Source: an uncultured Clostridia bacterium (GTDB lineage Bacteria > Bacillota > Clostridia > Oscillospirales > Acutalibacteraceae). From it: DNA of 64,000 bases. The position numbers were made by a program, and so were the translations under genes. Under the pieces are notes generated by a model. The model saw only the letters and a program-made list of their open reading frames with translations. It was not told the DNA's origin and made no database searches. The stretch covers positions 24,407 to 88,406 of the forward strand of contig CALAEV010000006.1 in NCBI GenBank assembly GCA_937892525.1. The letters are read 5' to 3'. Numbering within the stretch: the stretch's first letter is position 1; each line of letters opens with the position of its first letter. Below, in pieces: positions 17,201-24,308 of this stretch.

Positions 17201-17523
17201 ACTGCTTGTTCATCGGTGATTTTCTTTGGATTGTGAGCCGCATTGTTGCCGACGGTACGAACGAGTTTCATTCTTACCCAAATGTCTTTGCCAACTACTT
17301 CACGGAAGTCTTCACTATCCATAAGGGCTTTTAGATTGTCCTGCCAAGGCATAGCAAGAGCACCGTCAACGGAATACATCCATTTGACAGCGAATTCCAT
17401 AGCCCTGCGACAATTTAGCACACTTGAAGCCGCATCAATATGTAAGATTTTCTCGGCAGAGATAGCAACATCAGCAAAGCTTTCAAATCGCTCATCATTT
17501 TTCAAGAAATCAAAGTTGGTCAT
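14227..17523 (-). CDS. hsdR: Type I restriction enzyme, R (restriction/translocation) subunit
   Basis: 1098-residue motor and nuclease subunit that translocates and cleaves unmethylated DNA together with HsdM and HsdS. The N-terminus resembles a DUF4145 helical domain (about 15-125). The PD-(D/E)xK nuclease follows (D233, E248-A-K250). The SF2 helicase motor carries Walker A ATGSGKT (361-367), DEAH (460-463) and TATP (485-488). A C-terminal helical region binds the methylase core. The layout is that of EcoEI-like (HsdR type I-C/EEV) enzymes. The ATG at 17523 overlaps the stop of the upstream membrane-protein gene by four bases (ATGA). It is the last gene of a seven-gene operon. All key motifs look intact. 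Confidence 0.93.
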   Translation of the reverse strand: MTNFDFLKNDERFESFADVAISAEKILHIDAASSVLNCRRAMEFAVKWMYSVDGALAMPWQDNLKALMDSEDFREVVGKDIWVRMKLVRTVGNNAAHNPKKITDEQAVLCLENLFIFLDFVAYCYGDMNKYTHNEFNRDLLSQHTEALLDQATEINFEQLIEENKSLKEELTTRRAEQQQTYVPKPLDISEYTTRKVYIDTMLQDAGWTEGKDWLNEVELFGMPNKSEVGYADYVLYGDDGRALAVIEAKKTCVDVAVARQQAKLYADLLEKKHGRRPVIFLTNGFDTRIIDNIYPERKCATIYSKRDLEKLFNLQTMRTSLKHVMVNREIAGRYYQEGAIKAVCDSFDRKNRRKALLVMATGSGKTRTVMALCDVLLQHGWVKNILFLADRTSLVTQAKRSFVNLLPDLSVTNLCEDKENYNAHCVFSTYQTMMNCIDSVKDDNGKLFTCGHFDLVICDEAHRSIYNKYRDIFTYFDAPLVGLTATPKDEIDKNTYEIFELENGCPTYGYELAQAVKDGYLVDYMSVETKLKFIEQGIVYDELSDEEKAEYEDTFKDENGELPEKIDSTALNQWLFNEDTIKEVLNILMTNGLKIEYGSKIGKTIIFAKNHNHAEKIYEIFNKEYPHLKGYAMVIDNYLNYAQSAIDEFSSPKKLPQIAISVDMLDTGIDVPEVLNLVFFKKVMSKAKFWQMIGRGTRLCENLLDGKDKEKFYIFDFCGNFEFFRMGTGKPSINQLAVQGRIFNLKAQIAYKLQDLDYQTPDLIEFRKTLVDDMVRKVCELNKENFAVRQHLKYVELYSNTDNYKTLTYEDTLIIAEELAPLIIPDKDEATAMSFDALMYGIELAYLVGKKYSRARSELFKKVSAIASVANIPEIMVQSELINKILHTDYVETAGINEFEHIRENLRNLLKYIPYTPPIEVNINFNDEILSMDWNESELENDDLENYKAKAEFYIRQHQDNIAIAKLKSNQPLTSEDIKSLENILWSEVGTKQDYEAEYGNKPLGEFVREIVGMDMNAAKEAFADYLNNANLDSKQIYFVNQIVEYIVHNGILKDLSVLQESPFTDYGSIVDVFTDVSVWLGIRKIIEKINNNAVAV

Positions 17524-18254
17524 AAAATCACCTCTTGACTATCCTTATCTCTTAATTGTAATAATATTTCGTCTGGTATTATAAATGATTTTTCAATTAA
17601 TTTATTAAGGTAAGACTTTTTTAAATAATGATGTTCCACCCATATTTTTCTTAGTTTCCAAATAATGCTTTTTTTATGAAATAGTTTATATAGTGGATTG
17701 TTTAGTCTCTTTACTAGAAGTTTATCAAAATCTAATTGTATTTTTTGAATGTCTACAATAGCTATACAACCAACAAAATCGCAATTGTTCACAAAGTCGT
17801 TTTCAGCAATATAGCACGTTAAACTGAATAGGTATCTTTCTAAACCATACAACATTGACGCCGAAGAAATATCCAAAAAGTCTTCATGTTCAGCTCTTGC
17901 ATGCGAAATTTCTTCTAAATAATTACATAAAGAACTGTATGTAGACATAATAGACGGATAAACCGCATTATCTTTCAAATTTAGATTACCATTTATTGAT
18001 GGTATTTGCTTTGTTACAGAGTATATTTCTATACTAGTTAATTTAGAAATAATCTCACGCAATTCAATATATGCATTACCGATTTTTTTGCCTAATTCAG
18101 CTTTGTATTTTATTGATTGCTCTCTTTTTATCTTTCTTATTGTAAAAAAATGAGTAATAATGGCTGTTATTAAAGCAATTAAAATTTTTGATACATATTC
18201 ATTTTTTAGAATTTCTTTTAATATTTCAAGTATCTTTACCATATAATTCTCCAA
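17520..18254 (-). CDS. Membrane-anchored helical protein inside the R-M operon
   Basis: 244 residues. One N-terminal transmembrane helix (about 20-42, ILIALITAIITHFFTI) is followed by a long, mostly helical cytoplasmic part with basic stretches (IRKIKREQSIKYKAELGKK). No known catalytic motif. The stop overlaps the hsdR start by four bases, and the start lies eight bases after the nuclease-like gene, so translation is coupled to the R-M genes. Not part of a standard type I system. A role in anchoring the complex at the membrane or as a separate defence effector is inference only. Confidence 0.75.
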   Translation of the reverse strand: MENYMVKILEILKEILKNEYVSKILIALITAIITHFFTIRKIKREQSIKYKAELGKKIGNAYIELREIISKLTSIEIYSVTKQIPSINGNLNLKDNAVYPSIMSTYSSLCNYLEEISHARAEHEDFLDISSASMLYGLERYLFSLTCYIAENDFVNNCDFVGCIAIVDIQKIQLDFDKLLVKRLNNPLYKLFHKKSIIWKLRKIWVEHHYLKKSYLNKLIEKSFIIPDEILLQLRDKDSQEVIL

Positions 18255-18262
18255 AATAATAT

Positions 18263-19537
18263 TTACATTTGATACACACTATTATCCACATTTTCGCTTT
18301 CTTCATAAAAAGCATCTATTGACAGCAAACCTGTTTTTGTACTAAAAATAGATATAATTTTATCGCTTGTTATTTTTCCATTTTGGAATTGTTCAAAAAT
18401 CTTTAACAACGTTTCTGTTGTTATTATCAAACTACCATTTCTTTTTGCAAGATTTATTTGAATCTCGTGGACTTCATCTCTTTCCGAAATCGCTTTTGTT
18501 CTAAATGGATTAATTATTAAAAGTTGTTTTACATTCTCGGTAAGACCGTTTTCTTGCAAATCATCTAAATACGATTGATAATGCACATCTAATTGCGAAA
18601 CATTTTCCGATTTGACATTTGAAGTTATTCCTTTTATCTCACCTATAAAGGTAACACAATCTTTTTTAATAAGAAAATCTTGTTTACCTTCATCAACAAA
18701 ATCAGACAAATCGCAACTCAAAGTTTTTTCTAAAATTTCAAAAACAACTTCAACTAATTCATCTCCATTTGTTGAAAGAATACTTTTGTATTTTAAGTTT
18801 TCTTCAAGTTTGGTATTTGCTCGGTCAATTTTTGCTTTCAATTCATCAATTTCTCGATTGCTTTCATCAATCAATTCTTGCTGTTGCTTATCATCAAAAC
18901 ATACGTAAGCAATCAGCCATTGAGGAATTTCTGATTTTTGTTTATCTAATCCTATTCCTTTGATAAAATCATCAATCGTTGTATTGGGTGATTTTAAATC
19001 TAAAGTGGTTAAAATATAATTCCTAAAACAAATAGTTGTTGCTTTACCACCACCATTTGCTTTGGTCATTACCCTATCATTATTTATGAAACAAAATGCT
19101 GATTTGAATATACTATTATTTAATATCGTTTCAGAATTTTCATATATTAAACCATAAGAATTAGCCATACAACTAGGCACAATTGATGATAAGATGTTTC
19201 TTATTAAATTGCCTATTTCATCTTTAATTTCTATTTTATGAAGATATTTATCACTATAACTAGAATAATCATAATAATGAAAATAATTTTGAGGTAAAGC
19301 AATAATATTTATGGATTTTTTGCATGAATCCAACATAATTTTTATGCTTTCTAAATCATTAGAACAATTTAGTCTTTGAGGTTTTGTATTCTCATATCGC
19401 CAGATTTCATTACATTGTAATGAGAATATATTAACGTCAAATGAATCTAGAGATTTAGGGGCATTTAGCGTTGACTTCTCAATATTATAACTACTATTAA
19501 AATTAAGATTATCATTAGATATAAATTGTATATTCAT
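18263..19537 (-). CDS. Putative PD-(D/E)xK nuclease-like protein within the R-M operon
   Basis: 424 residues from the ATG at 19537, preceded by GAGGTGAGAAAT; a GTG-type start at 19555 is less likely. The N-terminal 200 residues are unrecognised. A coiled coil follows (about 215-250). The C-terminal half has KQDFLIKKDCVTFIGEIKG, that is D287, then E300-I-K302, the spacing of a PD-(D/E)xK nuclease core, with a following helix and strand (VKQLLIINPF) that fit the fold. It lies between hsdS and hsdR with short gaps. Similar proteins guard some defence islands, but I cannot name the family. It could act as an additional nuclease or sensor. Confidence 0.65.
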   Translation of the reverse strand: MNIQFISNDNLNFNSSYNIEKSTLNAPKSLDSFDVNIFSLQCNEIWRYENTKPQRLNCSNDLESIKIMLDSCKKSINIIALPQNYFHYYDYSSYSDKYLHKIEIKDEIGNLIRNILSSIVPSCMANSYGLIYENSETILNNSIFKSAFCFINNDRVMTKANGGGKATTICFRNYILTTLDLKSPNTTIDDFIKGIGLDKQKSEIPQWLIAYVCFDDKQQQELIDESNREIDELKAKIDRANTKLEENLKYKSILSTNGDELVEVVFEILEKTLSCDLSDFVDEGKQDFLIKKDCVTFIGEIKGITSNVKSENVSQLDVHYQSYLDDLQENGLTENVKQLLIINPFRTKAISERDEVHEIQINLAKRNGSLIITTETLLKIFEQFQNGKITSDKIISIFSTKTGLLSIDAFYEESENVDNSVYQM

Positions 19538-19547
19538 ATTTCTCACC

Positions 19548-20645
19548 TCATCCAAAGTATTGTTGCATTAGGGATTTTTTTAGGGTTTCGAGTTTTTCGA
19601 GACTTTGTTGAACTTCAAACTTTGATTTGTCGACTTCTTTTACGAAGTCTGCAAACTCGTTTTGAAGTTCAATTGGTGGAACAATTGCTTTCAATTCACT
19701 TAAAGTTTTAAGATTTATATTTTTCTGTGCAGATTCAGGTGCTTGTGCTTCTAAAATTGCTTGAAAAAAAGAAAACCAATAGTGAATAAAAATATTATTA
19801 GTTTTAGCACTTGATTTAAAGCCAACCACACTATCTGGAAAACAAGCATCAAATGTTAATATCGCTGTTTTTGCTATATTTGCAGCAATTGTAATGCATA
19901 AAGTATCTTTCTGCCATAGTTTACTCTGTTTCAAACCTAATTCTGAATACGTGTTTTCATATGCTGTTATATATAAATTTGAATTTGCAATTTCACCTGT
20001 TTGTATGAGTGGATATTCCCCACCTAACAATTGTGGGTCATTTCTTGGACGGTGTTTTGAAACACCTCTTCCAAATTCTCCTAATTCAGGCAATGTCAAT
20101 TCAGGCAAGTTTTTTGAATTACTGACAGGGTCACCAAAGAGTTCGACAAACCGAGATTTGACAAGTTCATCAAGTTTTTCAAGTTGTTTTTTGCTTGCTG
20201 CAACAATTAAATCTATGTTATTACATAAATCAACTATTTTCTTTTGCTCTAGCAATTCCTTTTCAGGTATTTGAATATTCAATATGTAATCTTTAGATAT
20301 ATGTTTTAATCCCGCACCTTTGAATCCGTCTTCTAAAACTTCCATGTGTGATTCTAAATAATGGTAAATATATTCAAGGTTTGTACTATCTTTTGCATAC
20401 ATAACAATACAATCTGTTGAAGTTGAAAAAGGTGTATCGCAATAATGAACACTAGCCATTCCACCTGTACCAAAAATCAAAGCTGGTTTATCATAATAAA
20501 ATTCATTCAACCATTTTGTTTGTGTGTTACTAGAAGTAAAAAACTTATATTTACCTTCTATCAATCCTTCTCCAGCTTTGACTTTAGACTTTGGCTGAAC
20601 TATTACATAATCTTTTATTATTGACACGCTCACACCTCTCTTCAC
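19548..20645 (-). CDS. hsdS: Type I restriction enzyme, S (specificity) subunit
   Basis: 365 residues. It carries two target-recognition halves separated by conserved coiled-coil helices. The central spacer reads IVAASKKQLEKLDELVKSRFVELFGDP, and the C-terminal helix ends KKSLMQQYFG. These are hallmarks of HsdS, the subunit that reads the bipartite DNA target for both HsdM and HsdR. The length is at the short end of the family (usually 370-470), with a compact first recognition domain. The start overlaps the upstream membrane-protein gene by four bases. No frameshift is visible. No second hsdS or inverting recombinase is seen nearby. Confidence 0.9.
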   Translation of the reverse strand: MKRGVSVSIIKDYVIVQPKSKVKAGEGLIEGKYKFFTSSNTQTKWLNEFYYDKPALIFGTGGMASVHYCDTPFSTSTDCIVMYAKDSTNLEYIYHYLESHMEVLEDGFKGAGLKHISKDYILNIQIPEKELLEQKKIVDLCNNIDLIVAASKKQLEKLDELVKSRFVELFGDPVSNSKNLPELTLPELGEFGRGVSKHRPRNDPQLLGGEYPLIQTGEIANSNLYITAYENTYSELGLKQSKLWQKDTLCITIAANIAKTAILTFDACFPDSVVGFKSSAKTNNIFIHYWFSFFQAILEAQAPESAQKNINLKTLSELKAIVPPIELQNEFADFVKEVDKSKFEVQQSLEKLETLKKSLMQQYFG

Positions 20646-21208
20646 TTTATAAGTAGGTTTTTAATTTCTTCTAAATAAGGAATAATTTCTGTTGCACCAT
20701 TGCTTTGAAATAGTGCAATTAGAGCAACTACAAATGCAGCAAACCCTGTTATTCCTGAAAAAGCAGACATTACAAAATTTCTATCTTTCTCCTTAAAAAG
20801 TTCTATTGCCGAAGCAAGAAAAGCCATTCCAAAAAAGAACACTGCAAATATCACTAACCAATATTCTGCACCAAAGCATATTTTGACCCATAATTTTGCA
20901 GTCTGCCATGATTCAATATCAAAAATTTTGAAAAATGCTAATCCAAAAAGAATAGAAAACGCAAACGATAGTACTGATAACAACACAAAAACTAAAGCTG
21001 TAGAAATTGCCATTAACCCAACAAAAACTGGAGTTTTGGGATTGGCTTTTTCTTTTACTTCATCTATTTCAAGTTCCTCAAGTTTTTGTTCTTCTGCTTC
21101 TTGTTGAGCTTTTACCATTTCCTTTGCAAGTTTTTCATAATCGAAATCAATTTTTTGGTGTAATACATTGTAATAATATTTTTCAATAACTTTCTCTTTC
21201 TTAAACAT
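20642..21208 (-). CDS. Four-helix membrane protein inside the R-M operon
   Basis: 188 residues. A charged, probably coiled-coil cytoplasmic N-terminus (1-55, rich in E and K) is followed by four membrane helices (about 60-80, 82-100, 115-137 and 149-168). No enzyme motif. It overlaps hsdM at its start (8 bases) and hsdS at its end (4 bases), so it is translationally locked between the two methylase genes. This is not a part of classical type I systems. Its size and topology would suit a small membrane-acting effector or an anchor; that is inference. Confidence 0.75.
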   Translation of the reverse strand: MFKKEKVIEKYYYNVLHQKIDFDYEKLAKEMVKAQQEAEEQKLEELEIDEVKEKANPKTPVFVGLMAISTALVFVLLSVLSFAFSILFGLAFFKIFDIESWQTAKLWVKICFGAEYWLVIFAVFFFGMAFLASAIELFKEKDRNFVMSAFSGITGFAAFVVALIALFQSNGATEIIPYLEEIKNLLIK

Positions 21209-22766
21209 CTAACATCTTCTCCAATTCTTTTAGACCGTTGGTTATGTTTGTTTCTAATTCAAACAAATCGGCAAGGATTTCGCTTGTTGGTGGGTATTCA
21301 ACAGGCACATACTCAGTCTTTTTATATTTATTGATTGAAAGGTCATAGTCATTCTGCACGATTTCGTCTTTTGGCACGAAAAAGCTTTGTGCTGTGCGTG
21401 GGTTTTGAGATTCGTTAAATGGGCAAATTCCCACCTCATCCGTCGGCGTTGCCGCCACCTTCACCTCAAGGGGAAGGCAATTAATAGACTTGAATCTTGC
21501 GATAATATCAGGGATATCATTTTCGGCTATAGGTGAACGCTTATCGTCAAGAGAAAATCCATCGGCTTTCATATCATAAAACCACACATTATCTGTTCCA
21601 CCATGACCTGTTTTTGTGAAAATAAGAATGGCTGTTGACACACCTGCGTATGGCTTAAACACGCCTGAAGGCATTGAAATTACTGCTTCAAGTCGGTTAT
21701 TCTCAATAATCTCTTTACGGATTGCTTTATGTGCAGTTGATGAGCCGAAAAGCACGCCATCGGGTACGATACAAGCACATCTGCCACCGATTTTGAGCAT
21801 ACGCAAGAACAACGCAAGGAACAGCAACTCTGTTTTCTTTGTTTTACACACTTTAAGCAAATCGGCAGAAACGGTGTCGTAATCAAGACTACCTTTGAAT
21901 GGCGGATTTGCAAGAATAAGTGAATACTTGTCCTTGTCAGCATTCTGGTCAGAAAGACTATCGCGATACTCAATAAATGGACTTTCAACACCGTGTGTCA
22001 TCATATTCATAGCACCGATACGAAGCATAGTTCTGTCCATATCATAACCGAAGAACATATGATTCATATAGTGGTCTTTTTTAACCTTATTGAAGAAGAT
22101 TTCTTCTTTATATGTATCTTTAAGGTATTCTCCTGCTGATACCAAAAATCCACTTGTACCACAAGCCGGGTCGCAAATAACATCGTCAGGTTTAGGACTC
22201 ATAAGCTCAACCATCATTTTGATAATATGACGAGGTGTGCGGAATTGTCCGTTAAGACCTGATTGTGCAATTTTATTGAGCAAATACTCATAAACATCGC
22301 CACGGACATCTTTATCGTCTGACTTCTGCATAAAGTCATAGATATCGTCAAGTGCATCAACTACTTTTGACAAGAGCAATGGTGTTGGCAACTTGAAAAT
22401 AGCGTCATCCATATATTTTGAATAGGCACTGTTTTTCTTTCCATCAAGATTTTTGATAAACGGGAACACCTGCTCTTGCATAATGGTATAAACTTGTCCT
22501 GCAGGTAAATCGTGGAATACTGACCACTTAAGATTTTTACCGTTAACTTTACGGTCTCCGATTGTTACTTCGTCTGCAAAAATGCTTTCATAAGGAAGTC
22601 CTAACATTGCACTTTCTTTTGCACGAAGGTTATCGGCATCGTCTAAATCGTGAATAAACATAAGATATGTGATTTGCTCTATAACATCAAGTGGATTTAC
22701 AAGTCCGCCTGCTGCGAAAGTATCCCACAAACTATCGATTCTATTTTTAAGTTCACCTGTAATCAT
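21201..22766 (-). CDS. hsdM: Type I restriction enzyme, M (methyltransferase) subunit
   Basis: 521 residues, close to the usual 480-530. It transfers a methyl group from S-adenosylmethionine to N6 of adenine in the target set by HsdS. An N-terminal helical HsdM_N domain (about 1-135) is followed by the methylase with the SAM motif CDPACGTSGF (199-208) and the catalytic NPPF (287-290). GGAGATAAATAATT precedes the ATG. It lies three bases after the fic gene and overlaps the following membrane-protein gene. It protects host DNA and, with HsdS, forms the core onto which HsdR docks. Confidence 0.95.
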   Translation of the reverse strand: MITGELKNRIDSLWDTFAAGGLVNPLDVIEQITYLMFIHDLDDADNLRAKESAMLGLPYESIFADEVTIGDRKVNGKNLKWSVFHDLPAGQVYTIMQEQVFPFIKNLDGKKNSAYSKYMDDAIFKLPTPLLLSKVVDALDDIYDFMQKSDDKDVRGDVYEYLLNKIAQSGLNGQFRTPRHIIKMMVELMSPKPDDVICDPACGTSGFLVSAGEYLKDTYKEEIFFNKVKKDHYMNHMFFGYDMDRTMLRIGAMNMMTHGVESPFIEYRDSLSDQNADKDKYSLILANPPFKGSLDYDTVSADLLKVCKTKKTELLFLALFLRMLKIGGRCACIVPDGVLFGSSTAHKAIRKEIIENNRLEAVISMPSGVFKPYAGVSTAILIFTKTGHGGTDNVWFYDMKADGFSLDDKRSPIAENDIPDIIARFKSINCLPLEVKVAATPTDEVGICPFNESQNPRTAQSFFVPKDEIVQNDYDLSINKYKKTEYVPVEYPPTSEILADLFELETNITNGLKELEKMLDV

Positions 22767-22768
22767 AA

Positions 22769-23824
22769 TTATTTATCTCCGTTCCAAATATAAGATGTGT
22801 ATCTGCCACCACTAAGTTTAATTATTTCGCCATTTTTAAGCAAATCGTTAAGTGTTCGCTGAACTGTAACCTGACTAATATCAGGACATTTTGCCATAAG
22901 TTCTGTTTTTGTAATCTGACCGAGAGTTTCTTTAATAATTTCACGAATTCTGTCAGGCTTGGACATATTGCTCATTGTCAAGGTCTGAACTCGTGTTGAG
23001 AATTCACGATATGCTGACAATATAACGCCTAATGTGTAACGCACAAAATGAGAATAGTCATTTTTTTCTTCGTGCCAATCTATTGAACTGTTTTGAAGTG
23101 CTTCGTAATAGGTTTCTTTTGAATTTTCAATGACTTTTTCAATACTGATATATTTACCAACGATATACCCTGCACGATACAGTAAGAGTAGAGTTAAAAG
23201 TCGGCTCATTCTTCCGTTACCATCATTAAATGGGTGTATGCAGAGAAAATCAAGAATAAACATTGGAATCAACAATAATGGGTCGACTTCATTTCTATTC
23301 AACGCATCATCAAAGGCATCGCAAAGATTGTTGATTGACTCGGCTGTCTCCCAAGCAGGAACAGGTTGAAATCTGACGAAGCGATTACCCTTATCATCCT
23401 CTTCTGCAATAACATTGTCGGAGTTTTTGTATGTTCCTCCAATTGACTTGCCACTGAATTTATATAAATCACGATGCAACTGCAAGATAATAGCAGGTTT
23501 TACAGGGATATAATCGTGGCTTTCGTGAATGGTTGCTAACACATCACGATACCCCGCAATTTCTTGCTCGTTTCGAGATTTGGGTAATGCCTTATTAGTA
23601 ACCAGCTTTTTAAGACGGTCATCAGAGGTGTAAATACCTTCAATTTTATTTGACGCCTCTGTACTTTGAATTTTAGCAATTTCTACAAGTTGAGTAAGGG
23701 AATCGCTTTTTGCTTCGATAAAAAGATTTTGTTCGCCTTTATATTCATGTATTTGTGAAAGCAAGGACACAATTTCAGGTGTCAATAATGCTTGCCATTT
23801 GTTGTTGAAATCGTATTGTCTCAT
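22769..23824 (-). CDS. Fic family protein (probable AMP-transferase) with winged helix
   Basis: 351 residues. Fic proteins usually transfer AMP from ATP to a target protein. The motif HPFNDGNGR (197-205) is complete, so it should be active. An N-terminal SNKIEG (58-63) matches the autoinhibitory S/TxxxE(G/N) helix of class II Fic proteins, in which the glutamate blocks ATP. The last 70 residues look like a winged helix (ITKTELMAKCPDISQVTVQRTL), which could let it regulate its own operon. AAGGAGAT precedes the ATG. It is the first gene of the R-M operon. Fic-family genes are seen beside type I systems elsewhere; the role there is unclear. Confidence 0.9.
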   Translation of the reverse strand: MRQYDFNNKWQALLTPEIVSLLSQIHEYKGEQNLFIEAKSDSLTQLVEIAKIQSTEASNKIEGIYTSDDRLKKLVTNKALPKSRNEQEIAGYRDVLATIHESHDYIPVKPAIILQLHRDLYKFSGKSIGGTYKNSDNVIAEEDDKGNRFVRFQPVPAWETAESINNLCDAFDDALNRNEVDPLLLIPMFILDFLCIHPFNDGNGRMSRLLTLLLLYRAGYIVGKYISIEKVIENSKETYYEALQNSSIDWHEEKNDYSHFVRYTLGVILSAYREFSTRVQTLTMSNMSKPDRIREIIKETLGQITKTELMAKCPDISQVTVQRTLNDLLKNGEIIKLSGGRYTSYIWNGDK

Positions 23825-23872
23825 AGAACTATCTCCTTAATGCGTTTCTGTTATTATAATTCTACAAGTAAT

Positions 23873-23901
23873 ATTATATACGCATTTCAATTTGATGTCA
23901 A
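23873..23901 (-). promoter_or_regulatory. Sigma-A promoter of the fic-hsd operon
   Basis: TTGACA and TATAAT separated by exactly 17 bases on the minus strand, about 50 bases before the fic ATG. Upstream (23902-23950) lie repeated TTTAATTTAATC / GATTAAATT sequences that could be an operator for the Fic winged helix. Confidence 0.85.
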
Positions 23902-24020
23902 CGATTTAATTTAATCAAATTTACAAAAATGATTAAATTGAATTATATTTGATGTAATTAACCTTAATATATATAAATCGTATATTCTTGTCGATTTGTG
24001 ACACTCTTAAACTGAATTCT

Positions 24021-24143
24021 TGCGGTTTATTTGCGGTTTATTTTTGTAAAATGTGATTTATTTGCGTGAAAGTTGATGAAAGGCAGAAGTGCTGAAATCG
24101 TTGATATATAAGGGTTTGTGCGATTTTATGAAAGTTGGTGAAA
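24021..24143. repeat. Direct repeats next to the tRNA-like fragment
   Basis: An 11-bp tandem repeat TGCGGTTTATT occurs twice (24021-24031 and 24032-24042). A 15-bp direct repeat TGAAAGTTGRTGAAA lies at 24067-24081 and 24129-24143. Repeats flanking a putative attachment core are typical of integrase arm sites; here this is inferred from position. The rest of 23902-24308 shows no gene. Confidence 0.55.
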
Positions 24144-24157
24144 TCCCTTTACCATAT

Positions 24158-24180
24158 TTCGAGTCTCTCCTTCTGCGCCA
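24158..24180 (+). other. tRNA 3'-end-like fragment, probable integration scar
   Basis: These 23 bases read as the last part of a tRNA gene: a TTCGAGT T-loop, a CTCTC half T-stem, CTTCTGC acceptor strand, G discriminator and CCA, followed at once by a strong terminator as after a tRNA operon. The sequence upstream cannot form the T-stem partner, D-arm or anticodon arm. This is what remains at the far end of an element that has integrated into a tRNA gene. Confidence 0.6.
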
Positions 24181-24216
24181 AGAAAGTCTGATAGATTATC
24201 AGACTTTCTTTTTTTG
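24181..24216 (+). terminator. Intrinsic terminator after the tRNA-like fragment
   Basis: A perfect 13-bp stem (24181-24193 with 24197-24209, 3-base loop) followed by a T-run on the plus strand. No complete plus-strand gene lies before it, which supports the idea that it once ended a tRNA transcript. Confidence 0.85.
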
Positions 24217-24248
24217 CTCATCTATATACGACAGTTCGCTTTTAGAAG

Positions 24249-24274
24249 AAAAAATCCCACTCAATTGAGTGGGA
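24249..24274 (-). terminator. Terminator of the glycosidase operon
   Basis: A 20-base perfect palindrome (TCCCACTCAA with TTGAGTGGGA) followed by TTTTT on the minus strand, 35 bases after the GH31 stop codon. Confidence 0.8.
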
Positions 24275-24308
24275 GTTTTGTGTTACATTTATTTTTAACT
24301 TATTATTC

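Noticed and set aside
24021..24042. Start of a CRISPR array
   Set aside because: Only two directly abutting 11-bp units without spacers, and no cas genes.
24083..24180. Complete tRNA gene (GCAGAAG at 24083 pairs with CTTCTGC)
   Set aside because: The T-stem does not pair and no D-arm or anticodon arm can be drawn; only the 3' end is tRNA-like. The 5' match could be chance.
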